The position numbers and the translations under genes were made by a program. From an uncultured Microbulbifer sp. (GTDB lineage: Bacteria > Pseudomonadota > Gammaproteobacteria > Pseudomonadales > Cellvibrionaceae), in the NCBI RefSeq assembly GCF_947489355.1, contig NZ_CANLDD010000041.1, positions 1 through 41,527 of the forward strand: a stretch of 41,527 bases of DNA, written 5' to 3'. The notes beneath the pieces are model-generated. The model was given only the letters and a program-made list of their open reading frames with translations, did not search any database and was not told the origin of the DNA. Shown here in pieces: positions 18,294-28,043 of this stretch (position 1 is its first letter; the number at the start of each line of letters is the position of its first letter).

Positions 18294-18686
18294 ATGCGTC
18301 ATCGCTATAGTGGCCGTAAATTCAGCCGAACCAGCGCCCACCGCAAGGCCATGTTCAAGAACATGACCGCCTCTCTGGTGGAGCACGAACTGATCAAAAC
18401 CACCCTGCCCAAGGCCAAGGAATTACGCCGCGTTGCCGAGCCGCTAATTACCCTGGCCAAGAAGGACAGTGTTGCCAATCGCCGCCTGGCTTTCGCCCGC
18501 ACCCGTGACAAGGACACCGTGCGCAAGCTGTTCGATGAACTGGGTCCCCGCTACGAAACTCGCCCAGGTGGATACATCCGTATTTTGAAATGCGGCTTCC
18601 GGACGGGCGACAAGGCGCCGATGGCCTATGTCGAACTGGTGGATCGCCCCCAGGCGGAAGATGAGCCCGAAACAGCCGAGGCCTAG
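18294..18686 (+). CDS. rplQ: 50S ribosomal protein L17
   Basis: The product has 130 residues (E. coli 127), starting [25 protein letters not shown]17 lies near the tunnel exit on the solvent side. The acidic end EDEPETAEA extends past the conserved [10 protein letters not shown]. It is the last gene of the supercluster and a strong terminator follows 21 bases later. Confidence 0.97.
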   Translation: MRHRYSGRKFSRTSAHRKAMFKNMTASLVEHELIKTTLPKAKELRRVAEPLITLAKKDSVANRRLAFARTRDKDTVRKLFDELGPRYETRPGGYIRILKCGFRTGDKAPMAYVELVDRPQAEDEPETAEA

Positions 18687-18707
18687 ATCGCGGCCCATCT
18701 GGAGCAG

Positions 18708-18736
18708 AAAAAAGCCGGTCATCGACCGGCTTTTTT
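18708..18736 (+). terminator. Rho-independent terminator of the alpha operon
   Basis: A perfect 7-bp stem GCCGGTC-ATC-GACCGGC is extended by six A on the left and six T on the right. It lies just past rplQ. Confidence 0.95.
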
Positions 18737-18765
18737 GTACAGACGCCAACTGAGATTACCGCTTC

Positions 18766-19014
18766 ATGTCTTTCGAAGAATTGCTCAACACGCTCAATCC
18801 ACACATTGTAGGGAGCCTGAAACGCGCTATTGAGTTGGGTAAATGGCCCGATGGGAAAACACTCACCGATGCGCAACGCCGCAGGTGTGGAGAGGCAGTG
18901 GCCCGTTGGGAGCAGCACAACCTGCCACCAGCATCCCGGGCAGGCTTTGTGCCCCGCAAAGAAACCCCGTGTGGGAATCCGCCTGCTGACGAGCGGAAGA
19001 TCAACTGGGTGTAA
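18766..19014 (+). CDS. DUF1315-type (YeaC-like) small protein
   Basis: The product has 82 residues. The core VGSLKRAIELGKWPDGKTLTDAQRRRCGEAVARWEQHNLP resembles E. coli YeaC (LATAVELGKWPDG), a protein of the DUF1315 family with no known function. No signal peptide or membrane segment is seen; it is probably cytoplasmic. It starts 30 bases after the alpha terminator, so it must be transcribed from within or by read-through of that terminator. Confidence 0.75.
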   Translation: MSFEELLNTLNPHIVGSLKRAIELGKWPDGKTLTDAQRRRCGEAVARWEQHNLPPASRAGFVPRKETPCGNPPADERKINWV

Positions 19015-19207
19015 TTTTTACCAGCTTTGCCTTTTTGCTGCCGCAGGGCTTAGCAGTTATTACGGGAGTTGATTTTTTAACTCATTCCCTTCCTTTCATA
19101 GCATGATTTGTTCATGCCTTCGCGTGTAGCTAGTCCAGCGCGCCTTGCACATTCCCCCAAGCCTATTACACTGCTCCCATTATCCCGATATAGCGGAAAT
19201 GGCAATA

Positions 19208-19858
19208 ATGAATAATAAGATTCTGCTGTCTGTTGGTATCACCCTGCTTCTGGCCACTGGTGCCACTACCTGGTGGTATTTCATTCCAACACCTGATGAT
19301 GTCGGAAATAGTCGTGATGCGAAGGTAGAAACGCGTCCGATGGATTTACACGCATTGCAGAGCCAGGCTCCTGAAAAAATGCGTGGTAAAGAGGCTGCCA
19401 GATTGTTGTCAGATCCGCGCGTGAAAACCTATCTGAGCAGGGAGCGGAATAAACAGGCGTTGGATGCCTATTTTAACCAGGGAGATTCGTCGCTGAGTGA
19501 TGAGGAGGTCTGGCAGCTGATCGAATCCATAGAGTCTGAAGGGCGTGTCATGGCCTATGAGGCGCTGGCCCTGAAGCTGGCCTGGCTGGAGCGTAACAGT
19601 GTCAGTGCGCAGGCGTTCGAGCAGGCAGCCAGTGATTTGGTAGAGCGCTACCAGAGGAAATCCCAGCAGAATACAGCGGCCTATGACCCCTACGAAGCGG
19701 TGCCGGGATTTGCCGAGTACAAACAGAGAGAAGCGCAGATAGTGCTTGAAGTACAGGGAATGACACATTTTCCCGGTGGCATAAGCAAACAGGAATACCT
19801 TCGCAGGCGTCTGCAGGAAGCGAGGGAAAAAGCGTATTCAGGTCAAAATAATCGGTGA
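19208..19858 (+). CDS. Membrane-anchored protein of unknown function
   Basis: The product has 216 residues. The frame opens at 19145, but I choose the ATG at 19208 because GCGGA is well spaced only for it and the result begins with MNNKILLSVGITLLLATG, a clear N-terminal membrane anchor. The rest is hydrophilic, mostly helical and charged, so it is likely periplasmic. It ends with FPGGISKQEYLRRRLQEAREKAY. The overall look (anchor, then a long helical body) recalls steric chaperones for secreted lipases, but I cannot show homology. It is convergent with a secreted esterase gene, which makes a partner role conceivable but unproven. Confidence 0.7.
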   Translation: MNNKILLSVGITLLLATGATTWWYFIPTPDDVGNSRDAKVETRPMDLHALQSQAPEKMRGKEAARLLSDPRVKTYLSRERNKQALDAYFNQGDSSLSDEEVWQLIESIESEGRVMAYEALALKLAWLERNSVSAQAFEQAASDLVERYQRKSQQNTAAYDPYEAVPGFAEYKQREAQIVLEVQGMTHFPGGISKQEYLRRRLQEAREKAYSGQNNR

Positions 19859-19862
19859 CCGA

Positions 19863-19895
19863 TGATCCATGCAAGCAGCCGCATACCATGGATCA
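19863..19895. repeat. 9-bp perfect inverted repeat after the 19208 gene
   Basis: TGATCCATG (19863-19871) pairs with CATGGATCA (19887-19895) across 15 bases. It lies 5 bases past the stop codon at 19856-19858 and may stabilise the 3' end or, together with the next hairpin, end transcription. Confidence 0.5.
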
Positions 19896-19911
19896 CGGAT
19901 CCTACTATGAA

Positions 19912-19936
19912 CCCGGCGACCAAATGGGTTGCCGGG
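19912..19936. terminator. Hairpin between convergent genes, possible terminator
   Basis: CCCGGC (19912-19917) pairs with GCCGGG (19931-19936), with additional pairing in the loop. The flanks have only short A/T runs, so termination in either direction is uncertain. Confidence 0.45.
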
Positions 19937-19953
19937 TAAATCCAAACACTCGG

Positions 19954-21408
19954 TCAGAGCAGCCCGCCCACCAAATCGTAGAACCAGTTGTGGTTATTCT
20001 GGAAATCGGAAACCTGATCTGATTCATAGGCTCGGAGCATGGCGCCGCCTTGGTAGTTGACGATATTGTTGAGGAAATCGCGCAATACCAGCCCGTGCTC
20101 GGCGATCTCGCCATATTCCAGATCCAGGATAGTGGTGCAGTGACTTTCATTGAAGTCCCGGTACATCGGGAAATAGTAGCCCCAGTTGCTGGTCTGCTCA
20201 AGCTGTGGAATCAGGTTGTCAAAAGTGTCCTGCTGCCACTTGTTGCGCAGTTTGTTCAGACGGGACTGTGGATCCGGGTCGTTGTAAATATCTTCGTAGA
20301 AACGCTCGTAGGAATAGGATGAGAAGTTACCGTCAGCGAGGAAGTGGGTGATGCCGAGGCGGTCACTGGGAAACTTACCGGACAGGGCGGAGTAGAGCGA
20401 AGCCAGTTCATTCTTGTCGAATCCCGGAGTAATGCTGGCGAGCATATTGACCGGGTTGACATCATCGGGATCACCACCGGCGGAGTAAGTGGTCCAGGAG
20501 CTCAGCACTTTCTGGTGTAGGGGCAGGGATGGAAAGCTGTTGTTGTCTCCGCTGTTCAGCGGGGCCCGGTAGAGCGGGCCGGAATCATCAATCAGATAGC
20601 CGTAGTCCACGTCCATATCCGCGCGCAGCTTGGAATAGTTCAGCAGTGCCCCGATACTGCCGGCACTGCAGCCCGCCGCCACCATCTGCTTGGGTTTTTG
20701 TAAATTGTTTTTGACCCAAGAGGTTACCGCCTGCACATTGCGCACGCCATTGTGGTGCCATATCAGATCGGGATTCTCTCCCGTGGCGTCCTCATAGACC
20801 TCCGTTTTGTCCCCCACATAAATATCGCCTGTGCAATAGGGCACATACACCAGGTTCCATTCACCAGTTTTAAATTGGTTGTAGGGATGGTGGGTGTAAA
20901 TCAGCGGTGATACTGCAGCGGTGGCCAGGTTGGCGGCATTTTGGAAGTCCAGCAGGTTGATGTTCTGTACATAGTTGTCGGGAATACCGTTGGGATTGCG
21001 TGCACCGCGAATACCTGTAGCCCCTGAACAGCTCTCATAATCCCAACAGGCGCCACCGCCTTCAAAATAGAACATGGTGTTGCTGGTATCCGGCACGCGG
21101 TACACAAAAAACTTGTAAGGCGAACCATTGCCGCACATGGCACCGGTATCGGCGGGAACATCTACTTTTTGCCAGTGGTCATATTTTCCGGGGCTGAACC
21201 CATCGTTAAAGTTGGGGTCATCCAGGGCGAGAGGGTACATGCTCTGTGCCTGCTCAGGAGTCACCTGTGCGTTGGCCTCGGGAGGGTCAAACAGGTGTTT
21301 CAGGGTGGTCCAGAAACTGTAATCTCCCGGCTCGGCCTGCGCATAGGAGGCAGTGAGTAGTGAGATGGCAATAAAGGCTGACATAAAACCACGGAGAATT
21401 CTTATCAT
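19954..21408 (-). CDS. Secreted pectinacetylesterase-family hydrolase
   Basis: The product has 484 residues. A signal peptide (MIRILRGFMSAFIAISLLTASYAQA) with likely cleavage after AQA at 25 directs export. The family core follows: MFYFEGGGACWDYESC near 112-127, the nucleophile Ser248 in GCSAGSIG, DDSGPLY near 280, and a late histidine in NESHCTT. This is the alpha/beta-hydrolase layout of pectinacetylesterases (Notum/PAE family), which remove O-acetyl groups from pectin or similar substrates. The many cysteines suggest disulfides in a periplasmic or extracellular protein. The exact substrate is not known. An AGGGGA site precedes the ATG. Two 11-bp direct repeats lie 206-234 bases upstream. 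Confidence 0.8.
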   Translation of the reverse strand: MIRILRGFMSAFIAISLLTASYAQAEPGDYSFWTTLKHLFDPPEANAQVTPEQAQSMYPLALDDPNFNDGFSPGKYDHWQKVDVPADTGAMCGNGSPYKFFVYRVPDTSNTMFYFEGGGACWDYESCSGATGIRGARNPNGIPDNYVQNINLLDFQNAANLATAAVSPLIYTHHPYNQFKTGEWNLVYVPYCTGDIYVGDKTEVYEDATGENPDLIWHHNGVRNVQAVTSWVKNNLQKPKQMVAAGCSAGSIGALLNYSKLRADMDVDYGYLIDDSGPLYRAPLNSGDNNSFPSLPLHQKVLSSWTTYSAGGDPDDVNPVNMLASITPGFDKNELASLYSALSGKFPSDRLGITHFLADGNFSSYSYERFYEDIYNDPDPQSRLNKLRNKWQQDTFDNLIPQLEQTSNWGYYFPMYRDFNESHCTTILDLEYGEIAEHGLVLRDFLNNIVNYQGGAMLRAYESDQVSDFQNNHNWFYDLVGGLL

Positions 21409-21854
21409 TATTAATCCCCTTCCGGTAGTTGGTGTTTTCTCTCTGGACGAGGCTATTTGGATAGCGCTGAGCTGTACAAGGCAAGATGCCGTTGCTGTAA
21501 TTCCTTCCTCTCCCGGCAGGCCAAAATAGACACTTGTCCAAATTGCTGATTTGGTAAAGCTTACAGAGGGTAGTTAATAATTCTGTGGCGGTCTAGGCGA
21601 AGTTTTGATGAAAACTATTTGGTCATGTAAGACTATTTGGTCTTTTCCCAAAGTAACACTACTGCTGGAAGCGGGTAACGCTGAAAAGAGAAAGAAGATG
21701 GTGTCTGGTGGAAACCCTTTTTGCGCGGGACCGACACTAGCTTGGAGAATGTCCAAGTCGCGTATTTACGAAAGTGCGGAATGAGACAGGGAGGTTAATT
21801 TTGGTTATTTTTTTATCCGAAACTTTTAGAAAAATAACAAAAAAAAATAAAATA
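21409..21854. other. Intergenic stretch upstream of the esterase gene
   Basis: This 446-base stretch has no convincing gene; the 60-codon minus-strand frame at 21574-21756 has no family likeness. It holds the direct repeats at 21614-21642 and an AT-rich tract at about 21800-21855 just beyond the pxpC stop, which may act as the T-rich end of the pxp transcript. Confidence 0.55.
21614..21642. repeat. Two 11-bp direct repeats upstream of the esterase gene
   Basis: ACTATTTGGTC occurs at 21614-21624 and again at 21632-21642, exactly 18 bases apart. Tandem half-sites like this often bind an activator, here possibly one controlling the esterase, whose start is about 206 bases away. Confidence 0.5.
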
Positions 21855-22826
21855 CTACAGAGTCAAGCTGACTTTGCTGTCAATGGCAAGGCCTTGTTGA
21901 AGTTCAAAAAGACGCTGGTGTTTTTCCCTTAGAATCTGCGCTGCCTGCGCCAACCCGACAGGATGGAAGTCAACTTTATCATGGGGTTTTAACTGGCCGA
22001 GGCGGTGTAAATCCGCCTTGATAACATGGGCAATGCGAGGATATCCACCAATAGTCTGGCCCTCCACAAAGGAAATAATGGGCTCGGTGCCAGGTGGAAT
22101 CTGAATACTTCCAGGGTAGAGCCCGGATGAGATCATATGTTCAAACGCGCTTTCATTTCTTGTCGTGGTGGAAGAGTGGCACAAGCGAATACCCATGCGG
22201 TTACTCTGTGCCGATACTGCGTAAGTGGTGTGGTAAAACTGCTCAATGACATGGTCGTCAAAGAGGTGTTTATCCGGGCCGGAAACCACCCGAAATTGTG
22301 GGTGCGGTGCGTAGTGAAGGTGAAACTTCCGAGCCAGGCGCGCGGTTTGTGCTGTTCGAACATCGCAAAAATCAATACTATCACCAGCTGTAATGGCGCC
22401 ACACCGATGCCCGCCAAAATGGCTGATCAGGTGTGTTGCCGAGCTACCTAATATTTCCGGTACGACCATTTTCCCGGAAAATCCAATATAGGCGCGGGCT
22501 CCGCTGATTAACTGGGCGAAATCCAGAGTGTCGCCCCGTTGTATCTGTATGGTCTCAAAATTATTCACGGGGTTGCCATTGAGCGTGACCTTAAACTGGG
22601 CGCCGGTAATGGCAATGGAGATGTCGCAACCAAATTCGATCCGGGGTCCTGTCAGGGTGATTTCGATCACTGGAATGTTTGTCACATTGCCCAGTATCAG
22701 GTTTGCCAGTGTCATCGCCAGGGGATCGGCGGCACCTCCCTGGGGAATGCCGTAGTGCATCAGGCCGGGGCGGCCACAGTCCTGAACGCTGGTTTGCAGG
22801 CCCGCACGGGTAAAGCAGATGCTCAT
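21855..22826 (-). CDS. pxpC: 5-oxoprolinase subunit C
   Basis: The product has 323 residues. It belongs to the biotin-dependent carboxyltransferase-like (allophanate hydrolase subunit 2) family. GRPGLMHYGIPQGGAADPLAM near the N-terminus and the later segment PPGTEPIISFVEGQTIGGYPRIAHVI are diagnostic. With PxpA and PxpB it splits 5-oxoproline to glutamate using ATP, clearing a damage product of glutamine and glutathione. The start overlaps the pxpB stop by one base. Confidence 0.92.
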   Translation of the reverse strand: MSICFTRAGLQTSVQDCGRPGLMHYGIPQGGAADPLAMTLANLILGNVTNIPVIEITLTGPRIEFGCDISIAITGAQFKVTLNGNPVNNFETIQIQRGDTLDFAQLISGARAYIGFSGKMVVPEILGSSATHLISHFGGHRCGAITAGDSIDFCDVRTAQTARLARKFHLHYAPHPQFRVVSGPDKHLFDDHVIEQFYHTTYAVSAQSNRMGIRLCHSSTTTRNESAFEHMISSGLYPGSIQIPPGTEPIISFVEGQTIGGYPRIAHVIKADLHRLGQLKPHDKVDFHPVGLAQAAQILREKHQRLFELQQGLAIDSKVSLTL

Positions 22827-23581
22827 CAGCGTTTTTCCCTGTATTTTGCGCGGGGGTAACTTTGCCTAATCGCCTCAAACTGGGTGATATCCACCGGGTG
22901 GAATTTGACAGTATCCAGGGGCTCAGCGATACAGGGGGTATCTCTGGCAGGGTGGAACAGGCCGATGGGGGTTTGTCCGATGATCTGCCAACCACCGGGC
23001 GTTGCCTGGGGGTAAACCCCGGTCTGGCTGCCGCCGATGCCTACAGCACCCGCTGAAATCCGCAGGCGCGGTGTGTGCTTGCGAGGGCAATGCAGCTGTG
23101 GGTCCAGCCCGCCTAGGTACAGAAACCCCGGGGAGAAGCCCAGCATATGCACCAGATAGGGGGGGTGGGTGTGCAGGGCAATAATTTCCTCCCGGGATAA
23201 CTTTGTGTATTCACTGACTGTGTGCATGTCCGGGGCAAATACTTCCTCGTAGCAAACCGGTATGGAGATGGTACGCGGCTTCCTGTTTAACCTTGGGGGG
23301 GATTCTATGACCCCCTGAGCCAGTTCTATTAGCTGTTGTGTGAGAAGCCTGCGATCACAGGTGAGTGGATCGAAAGTAATCGTCAGGCACTGGTAGGCGG
23401 GAATCAGATCAACCAGACCGGGGAAGTCCTGCTTCTGGATCGACTGCCTGATCCCGATAATACAGCGGCTCAGGTCTTCACTCGGTGGGGATGCAAAGCA
23501 GATATCCAGCGCGCAGTCCCCGTTTGCCATAACTTTGAAACCGAAACTGTCGGGATCCGTATTACTATAAAAAGAATTCAC
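22826..23581 (-). CDS. pxpB: 5-oxoprolinase subunit B
   Basis: The product has 251 residues (E. coli about 218, so a longer N-terminus). It starts with GTG at 23581, overlapping the pxpA stop by 4 bases (GTGA). The allophanate-hydrolase subunit 1 core is clear: HTHPPYLVHMLGFSPGFLYLGGLD and then VGIGGSQTGVYPQATPGGWQIIG. It forms the ATP-dependent complex with PxpC. Confidence 0.92.
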   Translation of the reverse strand: MNSFYSNTDPDSFGFKVMANGDCALDICFASPPSEDLSRCIIGIRQSIQKQDFPGLVDLIPAYQCLTITFDPLTCDRRLLTQQLIELAQGVIESPPRLNRKPRTISIPVCYEEVFAPDMHTVSEYTKLSREEIIALHTHPPYLVHMLGFSPGFLYLGGLDPQLHCPRKHTPRLRISAGAVGIGGSQTGVYPQATPGGWQIIGQTPIGLFHPARDTPCIAEPLDTVKFHPVDITQFEAIRQSYPRAKYREKR

Positions 23582-24327
23582 GAGTGTATAGTCAGGCCAT
23601 TTTTGCGCAAATGCCGCATTAACTGTTTTGCGATAATCGGAGCAGTAGGCGTGTCTCCGTGCAGGCAGATGGTATCCACAGAAAGCTGTATGGGCGCGCC
23701 CCGGTAGCCGCTAAATGTTTCTCCCCGCGCCAGGGCAAGTGCTTGATCAAGGCAGCTTTTCGGATCGGTAATCACAGATCCCGGCAGTGCGCGCGGCGCC
23801 AGTTTTTTCTTACTCAGATACCGCCGGTCCATAAAGCCCTCGCGGATAAATGCAGTGTTGAACTTTTTGCCAACGGCTTCCATCGCGCCATTGGCGAGGC
23901 CGACAATCTTCATATTGGGATATTCTTGTGCAAAGAAAATAAGAATTTGTTCGGCCAGTTCCTCATTCGACTCCGCATCGTTATAGAGCGCGCCGTGTAG
24001 CTTGATATGGTCAAGCTCGGCTCCAGCTTCGGCAATGAATGTGCGCAGCAGCCCGATTTGATCTTGTAGAGAGTCTAGCAGCTCATTCCTGGAAAGTTTT
24101 ATGGACTTGCGTCCGAAATTTACCCTGTCGGGATAGCCGGGGTGGGCGCCGATCTGCAGCTGATGCTGAAGGGCGTTGGCAATAGAGAGTCGCATGATCT
24201 CCGGGCTGCCCGCATGGCCACCGCAGGCGATATTGCAGCGGGAGATAAAGGGCATGATACTCGCATCGCGACCACAACTGGAGATATCGCTGCCTTCTCC
24301 CAGGTCGCAGTTAATATCGATATGCAT
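23578..24327 (-). CDS. pxpA: 5-oxoprolinase subunit A (LamB/YcsF family)
   Basis: The product has 249 residues. It starts MHIDINCDLGEGSD and has MPFISRCNIACGGHAGSPEIM and GAHPGYPDRVNFGRK, all hallmarks of the family. It catalyses the hydrolysis step of 5-oxoproline together with PxpBC. An AAGGA site lies about 7 bases before the ATG. It is the first gene of a tightly overlapping pxpA-pxpB-pxpC operon. Confidence 0.93.
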   Translation of the reverse strand: MHIDINCDLGEGSDISSCGRDASIMPFISRCNIACGGHAGSPEIMRLSIANALQHQLQIGAHPGYPDRVNFGRKSIKLSRNELLDSLQDQIGLLRTFIAEAGAELDHIKLHGALYNDAESNEELAEQILIFFAQEYPNMKIVGLANGAMEAVGKKFNTAFIREGFMDRRYLSKKKLAPRALPGSVITDPKSCLDQALALARGETFSGYRGAPIQLSVDTICLHGDTPTAPIIAKQLMRHLRKNGLTIHS

Positions 24328-24373
24328 AGCGGTCCTTGCAAAAGTGCATTTAAAGGCTTGTATGGATGGAGAA

Positions 24374-24976
24374 TTAACCTGTCGGGCAGGAATTAACCTC
24401 TACCGAAATATGTTCTGAATTAGATTGATAGCAATCTCCAAGAGGTGAGCAGAAGCAGGCGATCAGGGAAAGGTTGAATCTCTCTTGGTCAATTTTTTCC
24501 CAAAGATCAATAGATAAATCCCCTCTGTAGACTCTTAGAAATTCGAAGTCAGACTTTGCCGGAATAATAGTATTTTTTGTTGGGCTGCTGACAATTCCCC
24601 CAGAATCAAAGCTGATATCTCTCTCTTCTCTTATTGCATTTGCAATATTTTTCATCAGCTCGTTGTACTCTTTTTTGCAACAGCCTTTTAAGAAATCGGT
24701 ATGATTGGAATGAGGAGTGTTTTTATAATTGAATTGAATGGATTTTAGTATCGCTGGCCCTGATCCGGCATTTTTGAGTGTAAAGGAGGTGAGCGGCTTT
24801 TTTTCTTTAATGTCAAAATTGCCATGGGAGAACTCCACAATCGGCATGGTCATCACTTTGACCTGGAGGTTGGCTGCCTTCGCTTGTTGGTAGGTGGCGT
24901 AAAAAGAGGCTGTGGAAATCAGAATGGCGCAGAGTGCGATAAGTAAAATCAGTCTCTCTTTATTTAAGAACTTCAT
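24374..24976 (-). CDS. Membrane-anchored orphan protein
   Basis: The product has 200 residues that I do not recognise. One membrane helix near the N-terminus (about residues 9-28, LILLIALCAILISTASFYAT) is followed by a domain outside the cytoplasm. It contains the pattern TSFTLKNAGSGPAILKSIQF, which resembles a beta-sandwich of the kind that tolerates no catalytic call, and several cysteines (GCCKK, ACFCSPLGDC, NSCPTG) suited to disulfides. The coding sequence is clearly AT-richer than its neighbours, suggesting recent acquisition. It lies 46 bases upstream of pxpA on the same strand. Confidence 0.65.
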   Translation of the reverse strand: MKFLNKERLILLIALCAILISTASFYATYQQAKAANLQVKVMTMPIVEFSHGNFDIKEKKPLTSFTLKNAGSGPAILKSIQFNYKNTPHSNHTDFLKGCCKKEYNELMKNIANAIREERDISFDSGGIVSSPTKNTIIPAKSDFEFLRVYRGDLSIDLWEKIDQERFNLSLIACFCSPLGDCYQSNSEHISVEVNSCPTG

Positions 24977-25059
24977 TTTACTGATCTCAGAATGGACTAA
25001 TAAAGGTAATGCTTTGTAAACAGGGCGCCTGAGTCATCCGGCACCCTTTGTGAATGAAG

Positions 25060-27885
25060 CTATTCGAGCATTGGTTTGAGAAATTGCCCGGTATGGGACA
25101 ATTCCATTTCCGCGACCTCTTCCGGTGAACCCGCTGCAATAATTTGACCGCCACCGGAACCGCCCTCCGGACCCAAGTCAACGATCCAGTCAGCGGTTTT
25201 GATGACGTCCAGATTGTGTTCGATCACAACAATGGTATTGCCGTGATCGCGAAGTCGGTGCAATACATCCAGCAGTAACTGGATATCGGCAAAGTGCAGG
25301 CCGGTGGTGGGTTCGTCGAGAATATACAGGGTTTGGCCGGTGTCGCGCTTGGACAGTTCGCGCGAGAGCTTCACCCGCTGCGCTTCACCGCCGGAGAGGG
25401 TGGTGGCTGCCTGGCCGAGCTTGATATAGGCGAGACCCACATCCATCAGTGTCTGCAGTTTTTTGGCAATGGCAGGCACCGGGTCGAAGAACGCCCGCGC
25501 ATCTTCCACGGTCATTTCCAGTACCTCGTGGATATTTTTGCCCTTGTAGTGTACTTCCAGGGTTTCGCGATTGTAGCGCTTACCGTGGCAGGTGTCGCAG
25601 GGCACGTAGATATCCGGGAGGAAGTGCATTTCCACCTTGATGACGCCATCGCCCTGGCAGGCCTCGCAGCGACCGCCCTTGACGTTAAAGCTGAAGCGAC
25701 CGGGCTTGTAGCCGCGGGAGCGCGCTTCCTGGGTGCCGGCGAACAGGTCGCGGATCGGGGTGAAAATACCGGTGTAGGTGGCCGGATTGGACCTGGGTGT
25801 GCGCCCGATCGGGCTCTGATCAATATCCACGCACTTGTCGAAGTGCTCCAGCCCATGCACTGCTTGGTAGGGTGCAGCCTTCAGAGTGGTGGCCTTGTTC
25901 AGGGCGGTTGCCGCAAGCGGATACAGGGTGGTGTTGATCAGGGTGGATTTACCGGAGCCGGAGACACCGGTGACGCAGGTGAACAGTCCCACGGGGATTT
26001 CCAGGTCCACGTTTTGCAGGTTGTTGCCATTGGCACCCTTGAGACGGAGTATATAGTCCTGGTCCGGGATATACCGCTCCTCAGGCACGGCAATTTTTTT
26101 CTTGCCGGAGAGATATTGGCCGGTGAGGGATTTTTTGCACTTGGCAATGCTGTCGGCGCTACCGGCGGCAACGATTTCACCGCCATGCACCCCGGCGCCG
26201 GGGCCGATATCGACGATATAGTCTGCGCTGCGGATGGCCTCTTCATCGTGCTCCACCACGATCACCGTATTGCCGATATCGCGCAGGTGGGTGAGCGTGC
26301 TGAGTAGACGCGCATTGTCGCGCTGGTGAAGGCCGATGGAGGGTTCATCGAGGATGTACATCACGCCCACCAGGCCGGCGCCAATCTGGCTGGCCAGGCG
26401 AATACGCTGGGCCTCACCACCGGACAGGGTTTCAGCGCTGCGATTCAGAGTCAGATAATTGAGGCCAACGTCCACCAAGAAGCGAAACCGGTCGCGCAGT
26501 TCCTTAAGGATTTTGTCGGCAATCTCTTTCTGGGCGCCTTCAAAATTCAGCTGGTGATCAAAATAATCAAAGGCATCACCCACCGGCAGGGCGGTGATCT
26601 GAGCCAGGGTGCAGTTGTCGACAAAGACGTGGCGGGCCTCGCGGCGCAGTCGGGTACCGTCGCATTCCGGGCACTGCTGTGTGCTCAGGTATTTGGCCAG
26701 TTCCTCGCGCACGGATTGGGATTCGGTATCCTGGTAGCGGCGCTGGAAGTTGGGGATAATGCCTTCGAAGGTGTGACGGCGCACAGTGACGTCGCCGCGG
26801 TCATTGACATAGCTGAAGTCGATGATTTCATCGCCGCTGCCGTGCAGGACAACCTTGCGGTGCGCTTTGCGCAGCTTTTTCCAGGGCTTGTCCAGATCGA
26901 AGCCGTAGTGTTCTGCGAGGGCGTCGAGCATATGGTAATAGTAGATATTGCGCCGGTCCCAGCCGCGGATGGCGCCCTCGGAAATACTGCTCTGCGGATC
27001 GAGTATCACCTTGTCTTCGTCGAAGAACTGTTTGACCCCCAGGCCGTCACAACTGGGGCAGGCGCCGGCGGGATTGTTGAAAGAGAACAGGCGCGGCTCC
27101 AGCTCATCCAGGGAGTAGTCGCACACCGGACAGGCGTGGCGGGCGGAGAAGAGCCGATCTTTCTGATTGCCGTCCATAAAACCGATGGAGGCGATGCCCT
27201 GGGTGAGGTTCAGGGCTGTTTCAAAAGATTCCGCCAGCCGCAGTTGCAGATCTTTGCGCACCTTGAAGCGGTCCACGATGACCTCGACGGTGTGCTTGCG
27301 GCGCTTGTCCAGTTTGGGGGTGTCATCGAGATCGCAGGTCACCCCGTCGATGCGCGCGCGTACGAAACCATCGCGGCGCAGCTGTTCGAACACATGTTGA
27401 TGCTCGCCCTTGCGATCCCGCACCACGGGTGCCAACAGCATGATTTTACTGCCCTCCGGCAGGGCCAGTACCTGATCCACCATCTGGCTGACCGTCTGCG
27501 CCTGTAGCGGCTCAGCGTGTTCGGGGCAGCGGGGTTCGCCCACGCGGGCAAACAGCAGGCGCAGATAGTCGTAAATCTCGGTGATGGTGCCCACGGTGGA
27601 GCGGGGGTTATGGGAGGTGGACTTTTGCTCGATGGATATGGCTGGAGACAGTCCGTCGACGGTGTCCACATCCGGCTTTTCCATCATCGACAGGAACTGG
27701 CGCGCATAGGTGGAGAGGGATTCCACATAGCGGCGTTGGCCCTCGGCATAGAGGGTGTCAAATGCCAGGGAGGACTTGCCGGAACCGGACAGTCCGGTAA
27801 TCACGATCAGTTTGTCGCGGGGGATGTCGAGGTCGATATTTTTCAGGTTGTGGGTGCGCGCACCCCTTACATAAATCGTGTCCAC
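25060..27885 (-). CDS. uvrA: UvrABC excinuclease subunit A
   Basis: The product has 941 residues (E. coli 940). The start is GTG at 27885, supported by the conserved [22 protein letters not shown]. Two ABC ATPase modules are present: Walker [20 protein letters not shown] near 31 and [19 protein letters not shown] near 640, and signature LSGGEAQRI and [18 protein letters not shown]. Three zinc fingers with CxxC pairs appear (near 253, 416 and 740). UvrA finds bulky DNA lesions with UvrB. I looked for a LexA box in the 158 bases upstream and did not find one. Confidence 0.98.
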   Translation of the reverse strand: MDTIYVRGARTHNLKNIDLDIPRDKLIVITGLSGSGKSSLAFDTLYAEGQRRYVESLSTYARQFLSMMEKPDVDTVDGLSPAISIEQKSTSHNPRSTVGTITEIYDYLRLLFARVGEPRCPEHAEPLQAQTVSQMVDQVLALPEGSKIMLLAPVVRDRKGEHQHVFEQLRRDGFVRARIDGVTCDLDDTPKLDKRRKHTVEVIVDRFKVRKDLQLRLAESFETALNLTQGIASIGFMDGNQKDRLFSARHACPVCDYSLDELEPRLFSFNNPAGACPSCDGLGVKQFFDEDKVILDPQSSISEGAIRGWDRRNIYYYHMLDALAEHYGFDLDKPWKKLRKAHRKVVLHGSGDEIIDFSYVNDRGDVTVRRHTFEGIIPNFQRRYQDTESQSVREELAKYLSTQQCPECDGTRLRREARHVFVDNCTLAQITALPVGDAFDYFDHQLNFEGAQKEIADKILKELRDRFRFLVDVGLNYLTLNRSAETLSGGEAQRIRLASQIGAGLVGVMYILDEPSIGLHQRDNARLLSTLTHLRDIGNTVIVVEHDEEAIRSADYIVDIGPGAGVHGGEIVAAGSADSIAKCKKSLTGQYLSGKKKIAVPEERYIPDQDYILRLKGANGNNLQNVDLEIPVGLFTCVTGVSGSGKSTLINTTLYPLAATALNKATTLKAAPYQAVHGLEHFDKCVDIDQSPIGRTPRSNPATYTGIFTPIRDLFAGTQEARSRGYKPGRFSFNVKGGRCEACQGDGVIKVEMHFLPDIYVPCDTCHGKRYNRETLEVHYKGKNIHEVLEMTVEDARAFFDPVPAIAKKLQTLMDVGLAYIKLGQAATTLSGGEAQRVKLSRELSKRDTGQTLYILDEPTTGLHFADIQLLLDVLHRLRDHGNTIVVIEHNLDVIKTADWIVDLGPEGGSGGGQIIAAGSPEEVAEMELSHTGQFLKPMLE

Positions 27886-28043
27886 GCTCTACCTATTTGC
27901 TGGTCATATTGGGTCGGGCCTCGGACTTGCTCCTCGCAGGGCGATCACAACTGCGGTGCCGAAAAACAGCCCAGTATAAACTCGCTATCCGATGTGCCAA
28001 AATCGTCTGTCGCAAAAACCCAACAGCTAGACAGATTGAAGTG

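Noticed and set aside
21574..21756. 60-codon minus-strand frame upstream of the esterase
   Set aside because: No ribosome-binding site, no likeness, and it overlaps the direct-repeat region.
25294..27507. Two long plus-strand open frames (337 and 393 codons) inside uvrA
   Set aside because: They are antisense to well-conserved UvrA and their translation is repetitive and domain-free.
27886..28043. LexA box upstream of uvrA
   Set aside because: I looked for CTG-N10-CAG on both strands; the nearest candidates have the wrong spacing.
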